Part shown: one piece after another, positions 50,255 to 58,900 of the stretch
How positions within the stretch are numbered: the stretch's first letter is position 1
Layout of the letters: every line of letters begins with the position of its first letter
Assembly: GCF_005502885.1 (NCBI RefSeq)
Contig: NZ_SCMR01000013.1
Span: 1 to 64,000 of the forward strand
Direction of reading: 5' to 3'
DNA length: 64,000 nt
Origin: Microbacterium sp. 2FI
GTDB lineage: Bacteria; Actinomycetota; Actinomycetes; Actinomycetales; Microbacteriaceae
Made by a program: the position numbers and the translations under genes
Notes under the pieces: model-generated
Seen by the model: the letters and a program-made list of their open reading frames with translations, nothing else
The model's database searches: none
What the model was told of the DNA's origin: nothing

Positions 50255-50749
50255 TCAGTGCGCATCCTCGTCGAGGACGGATCCCTCCGCCGACCACGGG
50301 AAGTCGATCCACAGCCCGGTGTCCTTCCACGCGTAGTCGGGCTGGATGATCGTCGACGGCTTCGTGTAGATCGTCGCCGACCGGACCTCGGCCCCGCGCT
50401 CCTGCAGCAGCCGGACGGCGAGTGCGAGCGTGCGCCCGCTGTCGGCGACGTCGTCCACGAGAAGCACGCGGCGGCCGTCGAGGTAGCTCATGTCGAGAGC
50501 CGGCGGCAGCACCTCAGGGGCATCGAGGACGGTGCCGATCCCGGTGTAGAACTCGACGTTGATCGCCCCGCAGTTCTTGATGCCGAGGGCATAGGCGAGG
50601 GCGCCTGCGGGCAGGAGCCCGCCGCGCGCGATCGCGACGACGACCTCGGGTACGAAGCCGTCCGCGACGATCGCGCGGGCGACATCGCGCGATGCGGTGC
50701 CGAAGGCCTCCCAGGTGAGCGTCTCGCGCTCGATCGCCACGTTCTCCAC
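50255..50749 (-). CDS. Phosphoribosyltransferase (purine type I)
   Basis: 164 residues. The PRPP motif is V-L-L-V-D-D-V-A-D-S-G-R-T-L, and the N-terminal part has R-G-G-L-L-P-A-G-A-L-A as in xanthine/hypoxanthine-guanine PRTases. It salvages a purine base. The GTG at 50749 is set by GGGAGG 7 nt upstream and a -10 TAGTCT further up; a GTG at 50767 has no such site. Upstream of ung; divergent from the MFS gene. Confidence 0.88.
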   Translation of the reverse strand: MENVAIERETLTWEAFGTASRDVARAIVADGFVPEVVVAIARGGLLPAGALAYALGIKNCGAINVEFYTGIGTVLDAPEVLPPALDMSYLDGRRVLLVDDVADSGRTLALAVRLLQERGAEVRSATIYTKPSTIIQPDYAWKDTGLWIDFPWSAEGSVLDEDAH

Positions 50750-50812
50750 AGGCTCGCCTCCCGGCACTCGATCCCCTCAGACTAGGGCGGCTGCGGTGTT
50801 ATCCTCGCCCTC

Positions 50813-52324
50813 GTGTCTCGCGCCTCCTCTGCCGCCGACCGCCTGCGCGGCTCGGCCCTCGGCATCACCGCCGGCCTCATCGGCTGGTTCGTCCTGGTCG
50901 AGGTGACCAGCGGCATCCTCCAGGGCTTCTACGTGCCGCTGTTCAGCGACATCGTGACCGCGCTCGGCGTCCACGACTCCGACGTGAACTGGTTCGAGGC
51001 CGCGCAGCTGCTGCTGTCGGCACTCGTGGTGCCGGTGCTCGCGAAGCTCGGCGACATGTACGGGCACAAGCGGATCCTGCTGATCGCCGCGATCCTCACT
51101 GCGGGCGCGAGCTGGTGGCTCGCCTTCGCCGGCGACTTCTGGAGCTTCCTCATCGCGTGGGCGCTGCAGGGGTTCTACGTCGTCTGGCTGCCGTTGGAGA
51201 TCGCCCTGATCTTCGAGCGCGGCCGACGCCAGAACCGCGGGGTCTCCCTCACCCGGCGTGCCGCGGGCCTGCTCGTCGTCGGTCTCGAGGCCGGCGCCAT
51301 CATCGGCGCCCTCGCGGCCGGACGCATCTTCGCCGCGACCGGCGGAGATCTGACCCTGACGCTGATGGTGCCGGCGATCGTCGTGACGCTCGTGTGCTTC
51401 GTGATCTGGCTCGGCGTCCCCGAGTCCGAGCCGTCGCCCGGGCGCCGGCTCGACACGTGGGGCTTCGTGATCCTCGCGTGGGGGCTGCTGCTTGTCACGA
51501 GCGCCCTCGTCTACATGCGCCTGATCGGCGAGCTCGATCTCGGGGCCGGCGCCTGGTGGTGGGTCGTCGCGCTCCTCGCCCTCGGCGCGGCGGTGTTCGT
51601 ATGGTTCGTGCGGTACGAGCTGCGTCAAGACGACCCCGCGATCGACATCCGAGTCCTCCGGCGCCCCGAGATGTGGCCCGTGCAGGCGACGGCGTTCCTC
51701 ATCGGCATCAGCCTGCTCGGCGCACAGGGCCCGCTGTCGACCTACGCCGGCACCGACTCCTCGCTCGGCTACGGGCTCGGCCTCGACGCCACCGGCCGCT
51801 CGAACGTGATCGGCATCTACCTCGTGTCGCTCATCGTGGGCGCCATCCTCTTCGCCGTCACCTCACGGCGCGCGAACCCGCGCCTGATCCTGATCGTCGC
51901 CTCGACGATGGTCGGCGTCGGGTACCTGCTGTTCATCCCCTTCCACGTCGAGCTCTGGCAGGTGCTGTTGAACCTCTCGATCGCCGGCCTCGGATCCGGC
52001 GCCCTCGTCGGAGCCCTGCCCGCCGCCGCAGCCGCCGCGGCACCACAGGGCCAGACCGGCGTGGCGTCGGCGCTCACGAACACGACCAAGACGATCGGCG
52101 GCACGTTCGCCTCGGCGGTCTTCGGCGTCGTGCTCGCGGCGGGCGCCGGCATCGTCGCGAGCGAAACGGCGGCGGCCCTCGGCGGCTACCTGGCGGTGTG
52201 GGCGATCTGCGCCGCCGGCGGCTTCCTCGCCGCAGTGCTGCTCTTCTTCGTGCCCAAGGTCGCGTTCGCCGACGAGATGCCCGACGAGGCCGAGGCTGTC
52301 GCCGGAGAATCGCAGATCATCTGA
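50813..52324 (+). CDS. MFS transporter, DHA2-like
   Basis: 503 residues with about 14 helices. N-terminal I-T-A-G-L-I-G-W-F, motif A K-L-G-D-M-Y-G-H-K-R, and R-R-Q-N-R-G. A helix-9 region has Y-G-L-G-L-D-A-T-G-R-S-N. TATCCT lies 7 nt before the GTG, so the message is leaderless. It converges on the SDR gene (6 nt gap). Substrate unknown. Confidence 0.88.
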   Translation: MSRASSAADRLRGSALGITAGLIGWFVLVEVTSGILQGFYVPLFSDIVTALGVHDSDVNWFEAAQLLLSALVVPVLAKLGDMYGHKRILLIAAILTAGASWWLAFAGDFWSFLIAWALQGFYVVWLPLEIALIFERGRRQNRGVSLTRRAAGLLVVGLEAGAIIGALAAGRIFAATGGDLTLTLMVPAIVVTLVCFVIWLGVPESEPSPGRRLDTWGFVILAWGLLLVTSALVYMRLIGELDLGAGAWWWVVALLALGAAVFVWFVRYELRQDDPAIDIRVLRRPEMWPVQATAFLIGISLLGAQGPLSTYAGTDSSLGYGLGLDATGRSNVIGIYLVSLIVGAILFAVTSRRANPRLILIVASTMVGVGYLLFIPFHVELWQVLLNLSIAGLGSGALVGALPAAAAAAAPQGQTGVASALTNTTKTIGGTFASAVFGVVLAAGAGIVASETAAALGGYLAVWAICAAGGFLAAVLLFFVPKVAFADEMPDEAEAVAGESQII

Positions 52325-52330
52325 CGCGGA

Positions 52331-53113
52331 TCAGTCCGCGGTGCGAGGGCGCAGCGGCCCCCGCGCGAGCAGGTGCTGCGCCGACTGGGCGACCGGCCGC
52401 ATCGTCACGAGGTCGAGGTTCACGTGGCCGGGGGCATCCAGCGCGTAGACGATCACGTCGGCGACATCGCCCGCGGTCAGCGGAGCCTCGACGCCCTCGT
52501 ACACGCGCTCGGCCGCGTTCGCGTCGCCGCCCAGGCGGTTGAGGGTGAACTCGGGCGTGTGGACCATGCCGGGTGCGATCTCGATGACCCGGATCGGCTC
52601 GCCGTTGAGCTCGAGGCGCAGGGCGTGCGCGAGCATCGCCTCCCCGGCCTTCGCGGCGTTGTAGCCGGCCCCGCCGGCGTAGGCGGTGACCGCCGCGGTC
52701 GAGGTGACGAAGAGCGTGTCGGCGTGGCCGGTCTCGGCCGCACCGCGGCGCAGCAGCGGCAGCAGGGCCGCGACCACCCGCTGGGCCGAGAGCACGTTGA
52801 CATCGAACATCCACTGCCAGTCGGAGACCAGGCCGTCTTCGACGCGGTCGGTGCCGCGCGCACCGCCGGCGACATGCACGAGGGAGTGCACCGGTCCGGA
52901 GTCGGCGAGGAAGGCGGCGAGGGCTGCGACGTCCGCATCGCTGGTGAGATCGGCGGCGAACGCGACCGCTCCCGTCTCGGCTTCGATCTCAGCCAGCCGG
53001 TCGGCGCGACGGGCCACCGCCACGACCTCCCAGCCCCGTTCCCGGAGAGCCCGAGCGGTCGCCTCGCCGATTCCGGAACTGGCTCCGGTCACCACTGCAC
53101 GTCTGTTCGCCAT
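52331..53113 (-). CDS. SDR family NAD(P)-dependent oxidoreductase
   Basis: 260 residues. Classical SDR: T-G-A-S-S-G-I-G near residue 10-17, A-A-D-L-T, V-H-V-A-G-G in place of N-A-G, V-T-S-T-A-A-V and Y-N-A-A-K with Tyr and Lys. The active-site V-A-G replaces the more usual N-A-G. Substrate unknown. TAGCGT lies 7 nt before the ATG. Divergent from metY across a palindrome-bearing 126-bp region. Confidence 0.9.
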   Translation of the reverse strand: MANRRAVVTGASSGIGEATARALRERGWEVVAVARRADRLAEIEAETGAVAFAADLTSDADVAALAAFLADSGPVHSLVHVAGGARGTDRVEDGLVSDWQWMFDVNVLSAQRVVAALLPLLRRGAAETGHADTLFVTSTAAVTAYAGGAGYNAAKAGEAMLAHALRLELNGEPIRVIEIAPGMVHTPEFTLNRLGGDANAAERVYEGVEAPLTAGDVADVIVYALDAPGHVNLDLVTMRPVAQSAQHLLARGPLRPRTAD

Positions 53114-53138
53114 GTAACCCACGCTAACGCCGGGTTAC
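53114..53138. promoter_or_regulatory. Inverted repeat GTAACCC...GGGTTAC in the SDR/metY promoter region
   Basis: Arms at 53114-53120 and 53132-53138 with 11 nt between, one arm touching the SDR start codon and both flanking its -10 box. A repressor site for the SDR gene is the simplest reading; it is also 100 nt upstream of metY, but no known SAM riboswitch was seen there. Confidence 0.45.
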
Positions 53139-53239
53139 GGCAGATTTCCCCATCGTTGGCGATCGGCGGGAGGCTCCGTACTGTCGGAGACGGCCGCAGA
53201 CACTTCGTCATCGGCATCCGACCCCGCAGGAGCAAGCCA

Positions 53240-54562
53240 ATGTCCGCACCCGAGAACTGGCGTTTCGAGACCAAGCAGATCCACTCCGGAGCCCAGCCCG
53301 ATCCGGTCACCAAGGCTCGCGCCACGCCGATCTACCAGACGACGTCGTACGTGTTCGACAACGCCGACCACGCCGCGAACCTGTTCGCCCTGGCCGAGTT
53401 CGGCAACATCTACACGCGCATCCAGAACCCGACGCAGGCTGTCGTCGAGGAGCGCCTGGCTGCCCTCGAGGGCGGCACCGGCGCGCTGCTCGTGGCCAGC
53501 GGCCAGGCCGCCGAGACCTTCGCGGTGCTCAACATCGCCGAAGCCGGCGACCACATCGTCTCGTCGTCGTCGATCTACGGCGGCACGTACAACCTGTTCA
53601 AGTACACCCTCGCCAAGCTCGGCATCCAGACGACCTTCGTCGAGAACCAGGACGACCCCGAGGAGTGGCGCGCCGCGGTGCGCCCGAACACGAAGCTCTT
53701 CTTCGCCGAGACGATCGGCAACCCGAAGATCAACGTGCTCGACATCCGCACCGTCGCCGACGTCGCCCACGAGGCCGGCATCCCCCTCATCGTCGACAAC
53801 ACGATCGCGACGCCGTACCTCATCAAGCCGTTCGAGTTCGGTGCCGACATCGTCATCCACTCGGCTACGAAGTTCCTCGGCGGCCACGGCACCGTCATCG
53901 GCGGCGTCATCGTCGACGGCGGCACGTTCGAGTGGTCGAAGAACGTCGAGAAGTTCCCCGGCCTCACCGAGCCCGACCCCAGCTACCACGGTGCGAGCTA
54001 CACCGCCGCGGTCGGCGACGGCCTGGCCTACATCATCAAGGCCCGCGTGCAGCTGCTGCGCGACCTCGGCGCCGCCATCTCGCCGCAGAGCGCTTGGCTG
54101 CTCATCCAGGGCATCGAGACCCTGTCGCTGCGCATCGAGCGTCACGTGCAGAACGCGCAGGAGATCGCGGAGTGGCTCGAGAACCTCGACGACGTCGCGT
54201 CGGTCAACTACTCGGGGCTTCCCACGTCGCCCTGGTACGCCAAGGCGAACGAGTACGCCCCCAAGGGCGTCGGTGCGGTGCTGTCGTTCGAGCTCAAGGG
54301 CGGGGTCGAGGCCGGACGCACGTTCGTCAACTCGCTGAAGCTCTTCAGCCACCTCGCCAACATCGGCGACGTGCGCTCGCTCGTGATCCACCCCGCCTCC
54401 ACCACCCACTCGCAGCTCACGCCCGAGCAGCAGCTCACCACCGGCGTGACGCCGGGCCTCGTGCGCCTCTCGGTGGGCCTCGAGAACATCGACGACCTCA
54501 AGGCCGACCTCGAGCAGGCTCTCGCAGCCGCTCGTCGCGTGTCCGAGGCCGCGCGCGCGTAA
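53240..54562 (+). CDS. metY: O-acetylhomoserine aminocarboxypropyltransferase (sulfhydrylase)
   Basis: 440 residues. Cys/Met-metabolism PLP enzyme. The N-terminal W-R-F-E-T-K-Q-I-H-S-G, P-I-Y-Q-T-T-S-Y-V-F and Y-T-R-I-Q-N-P-T are MetY-type. The PLP lysine is K211 in S-A-T-K-F-L-G-G-H-G. C-terminal S-L-V-I-H-P-A-S-T-T-H. It joins O-acetylhomoserine and sulfide to make homocysteine. AGGAG lies 8 nt before the ATG. metX, which supplies the substrate, follows. Confidence 0.95.
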   Translation: MSAPENWRFETKQIHSGAQPDPVTKARATPIYQTTSYVFDNADHAANLFALAEFGNIYTRIQNPTQAVVEERLAALEGGTGALLVASGQAAETFAVLNIAEAGDHIVSSSSIYGGTYNLFKYTLAKLGIQTTFVENQDDPEEWRAAVRPNTKLFFAETIGNPKINVLDIRTVADVAHEAGIPLIVDNTIATPYLIKPFEFGADIVIHSATKFLGGHGTVIGGVIVDGGTFEWSKNVEKFPGLTEPDPSYHGASYTAAVGDGLAYIIKARVQLLRDLGAAISPQSAWLLIQGIETLSLRIERHVQNAQEIAEWLENLDDVASVNYSGLPTSPWYAKANEYAPKGVGAVLSFELKGGVEAGRTFVNSLKLFSHLANIGDVRSLVIHPASTTHSQLTPEQQLTTGVTPGLVRLSVGLENIDDLKADLEQALAAARRVSEAARA

Positions 54563-54582
54563 CGACCTCCTCATCGACGCGG

Positions 54583-54619
54583 ACGGATGCCGCGGCCCAC
54601 GCCGGGCCGCGGCATCCGT
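54583..54619 (+). terminator. Hairpin between metY and metX
   Basis: Perfect 16-bp arms at 54583-54598 (ACGGATGCCGCGGCCC) and 54604-54619, loop of 5 nt, 20 nt after the metY stop. It is built from the genome's common GGATGCCGC motif. There is no U-tract. It may attenuate read-through into metX. Confidence 0.7.
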
Positions 54620-54696
54620 CGTCCGATCCCCCACATGCCGCCCCGCGCGCCGTAACACGCGGCCCGCCGCGCCGGCGGCAGACCAGAATGGGCCTC

Positions 54697-55902
54697 ATGG
54701 ACTGGCAGACCTCCGAAGACACCGTGCCCTCGGCACCGGTGACGGAGGCCGACGCGCGCCTGCTGCTCGGGCGCCCGCCCGCCACCGGCGCGTGGCGCGA
54801 CGGGGATCCGGCCGGCGACCGGCACTTCGCGGCATTCGGATCGTTCCGCACCGAGGTCGGGCAGGAGCTGCCCGCCTACCGCCTCGCTTTCGAGACGTGG
54901 GGCGAGCTCAACGCAGCCCGCGACAACGCGGTGCTCGTGCTCCACGCACTCACGGGCGACAGCCACGTGCGCGGCGCCGCAGGACCCGGTCACCCCACGT
55001 CGGGCTGGTGGGACGACATCGTGGGCCCCGGCGGCCCGATCGACACCGACCGGTGGTTCGTGGTCGCCCCGAACATGCTGGGCGGCTGCCAGGGCTCGAC
55101 GGGCCCGGCCAGCATCGCCCCCGACGGCTACGAATGGGCGTCGCGCTTCCCGTACCTCACGATCCGCGACCAGGTCGGCGCACAGGTGCGGCTGGCCGAC
55201 GCCCTCGGGATCGACGTGTGGGCCGCCGTCGTCGGCGGCTCGATGGGCGGCATGCACGCCCTCGAGTGGGCGGTGGGCGTCCCCGACCGGGTCGCGAGAG
55301 TCGGCATCCTCTCCGCTCCCCCGGTCAACACCGCCGACCAGATCGCCCTCAACTCGGTGCAGCTCGAGGCCATCCGCATCGACCCGCGGTTCCAGGCCGG
55401 CGAGTACTACGACGCCGCCGACGGCGACGGCCCGAACCGCGGCCTCGCCCTCGCACGGCGCATGGCGCTGCTGAACTACCGCTCCCCCACCGAGCTCAAC
55501 CAGCGCTTCCAGCGCTCGTGGCAGTCGGGTGTGAGCCCGCTCGGGCTCGGCGGGCGCTTCGCGGTGGAGTCCTACCTCGACTTCCACGGCAACAAGTTCA
55601 CACGGCGCTTCGACGCGAACAGCTACATCACCCTCGTCGAGGCGATGAACTCCCACGACGTCGGCCGGGATCGCGGCGGCGTCGACGATGCGCTCGCCCG
55701 CGTCACCGCGACCGCGCTCGTGCTCGGGATCGACAGCGACCGGCTGTTCCCGATCGAGGGTCAGCACCGCATCGCCCGCGGCCTCCGCACGACCCTCGAC
55801 GGCGACGCGGCCGTCGTGCTCTCGAGCGACTTCGGGCACGACGGATTCCTCATCGAGACGCACCTGGTGGGCGCGCACCTGCGTCGACTGCTCGCGGCCT
55901 GA
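54697..55902 (+). CDS. metX: Homoserine O-acetyltransferase
   Basis: 401 residues, alpha/beta hydrolase fold. L-H-A-L-T-G-D-S-H, N-M-L-G-G-C-Q-G-S-T-G-P, the elbow G-G-S-M-G-G-M with Ser182, L-G-I-D-S-D-R-L-F-P, and S-D-F-G-H-D-G-F-L are the complete MetX set. It makes O-acetylhomoserine from homoserine and acetyl-CoA. CAGAAT lies 7 nt before the ATG at 54697; an ATG at 54688 is possible. The strong hairpin before it means it may have its own promoter. Confidence 0.95.
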   Translation: MDWQTSEDTVPSAPVTEADARLLLGRPPATGAWRDGDPAGDRHFAAFGSFRTEVGQELPAYRLAFETWGELNAARDNAVLVLHALTGDSHVRGAAGPGHPTSGWWDDIVGPGGPIDTDRWFVVAPNMLGGCQGSTGPASIAPDGYEWASRFPYLTIRDQVGAQVRLADALGIDVWAAVVGGSMGGMHALEWAVGVPDRVARVGILSAPPVNTADQIALNSVQLEAIRIDPRFQAGEYYDAADGDGPNRGLALARRMALLNYRSPTELNQRFQRSWQSGVSPLGLGGRFAVESYLDFHGNKFTRRFDANSYITLVEAMNSHDVGRDRGGVDDALARVTATALVLGIDSDRLFPIEGQHRIARGLRTTLDGDAAVVLSSDFGHDGFLIETHLVGAHLRRLLAA

Positions 55903-55906
55903 GCTG

Positions 55907-58900
55907 TCAGCTTCGCGGCCGCGCCCAGCGGAGCTGCGCGACCAGTCCGCGGCCGACATAGATCACGGCGCCCGACACGGCGAGGACGATCCCCCACAGC
56001 GTCGCGAGCACGGGCCATTGCCCACCCGTGGCCGGCAGCGCTCCGGGCAGTGGCGTCGGCGGCGTCTCCTCGCCGGGGTCCACCGGCGGCTCGGGATCAA
56101 CGGGGTCCACCGGATCGACGGGGTCGATCGGGGCCGCGAGTGCGATCTCGATCTCGTCGTAGTTGTCGGCGCTCTGGGAATCCTGAGCCGCCGAACCGAC
56201 CAGCGCCCCGTTGCGAACGGACCGCATCTCCGAGTCGGGGAGTACGGTGATGAGCACTCGGGCGGTCGCACCGACCTCCAGCCCCCCGATCTCGCATGTC
56301 ACGATGTCGAGGCCCTCCGGGTTCGTCAGCCCGCAGGTTCCGCCGGTCGTGGACACGAAGGCGAACCCGGGTTCGAGGGTGTCGCTGACGACGACGCGAG
56401 GAGCAGACTGCGGACCGCGGTTGACGACGTCGATCGCGAACACGAGCGGGCTTCCCGCCGTCGGCTCCGCCGTCACGACCGACTTCGAGACGGCGGTATC
56501 GGCGAGCACGAATGCGTCCACGACGACGGATGCCGCATCGTTCGCCGGCTCCGGATCCGGCGTAGCCGACGAGACACGGACGGCGTTCTCGACCGGACCC
56601 GGCTCGAGTCCGGCAGGCAGCGCGAGGACGATGGTCGCTGAGGCCGTCGCTCCGGGCGCGAGCGTCGGCGCGGTGCACGAGACGACACTGTCGGCGAAGG
56701 TGCACGCGAGTGAGTCGTGGCCGGTCGCGGACACGAAGCCGAGACCGGCGGGGATCGGGTCGACCGTGACGACGTCCGTCGCCACCGACGGGCCGGTATT
56801 GGTCACCGAGGCGGTGTAGGTCACGTTCGATCCGACCCGGTAGCCGTCGGCATCGGCGGTCTTCGCCGCGACCAGGTCGGCCGAGGCGACGATGGCGACC
56901 GAGGCCTCGCTGATGTTGTTGGAGAAGTCGAGATCGCCGCCGACGATCTGCGACGACGCCCCGGCGGTGTTGATCACCGTCGTGGGCGCCGTATCGGCCG
57001 CGATCCGACCCGAGACTCGGACGGTGCGGCTTTCGCCCGCGGCCAGTGTGCCGATGAGGCACTGCACGTAGGTCGTCCCCTGCTCGGTGGCGAGGTTGCA
57101 GGCCGGATCCGATTCCGCCGGCTCGAAGACCATCTCCGGCGGCAGGATGTCGGCGACATCGACGATCTCGGCATCGGACGGGCCCGCATTGGTGACGACG
57201 AGGCTGAACCCGGCGATCGCACCCGCCGCGACCTCGGCCGCGTCGGACACCTTCGTGATCGCGATGTCGGCGACGGCGACGACGCGCTGCGTCACGTCAT
57301 CGGAGGCCTCCGCCGAGATCGGCGAGGTGACCGTCGCGGTGTTCGTCAGCATGGTCCCGGTCGACAGGCTCGGCGCGGCCACTCCCGACACCGTGATGAG
57401 CACCGGCGGCGGCTGGGGGATCCTTCCGGGACCGAGCACCGTCCCGAGTGAGCACGTCACCGTGCTCGGCAGTGTGATCTCGCACGTGCCCTGCGTGCTC
57501 GTTACCGCCGTGGGCAGGAGTCCGGGCGGCAGCGTATCGGTCACCACGACGTCCGGTGCATCCGCTGCGCCCTCGCGCGTGATGTCCACGATGTTCTCGA
57601 CCGCGAGCTGGTACCCGAACGGCGTCCCCGGCACGATGTCGGGCTCGCCGTCCTCGTCGACGTCGCGACCCCCGACGACGGTCTTGTCGATCGTGAGCGT
57701 CGCGACCGGTTCGGTGACGGTGATGGGCGCCTGCGAGGTGTTGTCGGAAGCGTCGGGGTCGGGTGTCCCCGAGGTGACCGTCGCCGTGTTCACATACGCG
57801 CCCGCCGGCGCGTTCGACAGCGTCACCCCGTCGACCTGGATGCGCCAGCTCGCGTCCCCCGGCCCGAAGACGGGCAGGTCTCCGATCGGGCACTGCAGGT
57901 CGCCCCCGCTCCACGAGCAGGACGCGGTGATGTCGAGGGGCTCGGCATCGACGCGCACCACGACGACCCGGTTGACGAAGAAGTCGGTCATCGTCGAGGC
58001 GTCCACGACCACGACGTCTCGCGCGATGCTCGGACCGTCGTTGCGGATGTCGAGTCCGTAGCCGGTGTTGGTTCCCGCGGGGGCGGAGGACGGCACCGTG
58101 AACGTGAAGTCCGGCAGGTCGAGCGAATACGTGCTCTTGACGATGCCGAGGTCGGCGGAGGTCACGACGGGGTTGGTGACGGACGTGAAGTTGTTCGACG
58201 AGACCGGATCCACCCGGTCGGGGTCGAGGAGGGTGATCTGGACGCTGTTGGTCAGCTGCGTGCCCTCGGGGAGATCCGGGTCGAGCTGCACCCGCACCGG
58301 GAAGACCGCCGCCCACTGCGAAGGCACGGTCGGCAGGTCGCACACCACCCGGTTCGGCTCCTCGAACCGGCACTCCGGCACGGAGTCCAGATACGTCACT
58401 CCGGGGGGCAGCGTGTCGACGACCTGGGCGGAGGCGGCATCCGAGGGTCCGAAATTGCCGACCGCCAGCCGGTAGGTGACGATCTCACCCGCGGCGAACG
58501 CCCTCGGCGGCGTCCCCGGCGCGGGCGGGAGGTCGGTCGTGTCCCACTTGAGGGCGATGAGGTCGGAGATCGCGCGCGCCGTCACGGTGGCGGTCGCGAT
58601 GTTGTTCCCCGTTGCCGGGTCGGTCGTCGTGCTGCCGACGGTCGCGGTGTTCACAGCACCGGTCTGCAGGTCGAAGTCGGCCGGGATGTTCATGACGACC
58701 GACACGGTGGTCGACGCTCCCGGCGCCAGGTCACCGATCGCGCACGTGATCGTCGCCGCACCGTCGCACGTCACCCCCGGATCGCTCGTCACGCCCAGGA
58801 GGGTGAGCCCAGGCGGCGGCGGATCGGTGAGCACCACATCGCGGGCCGTCGATGGACCCGCATTCGTGACCACCATCGTGAACGTGACGTCGGCACCCGC

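Noticed and set aside
53114..53239. SAM riboswitch ahead of metY
   Set aside because: The leader is only about 126 bp and shows none of the conserved SAM-I or SAM-IV blocks I know.
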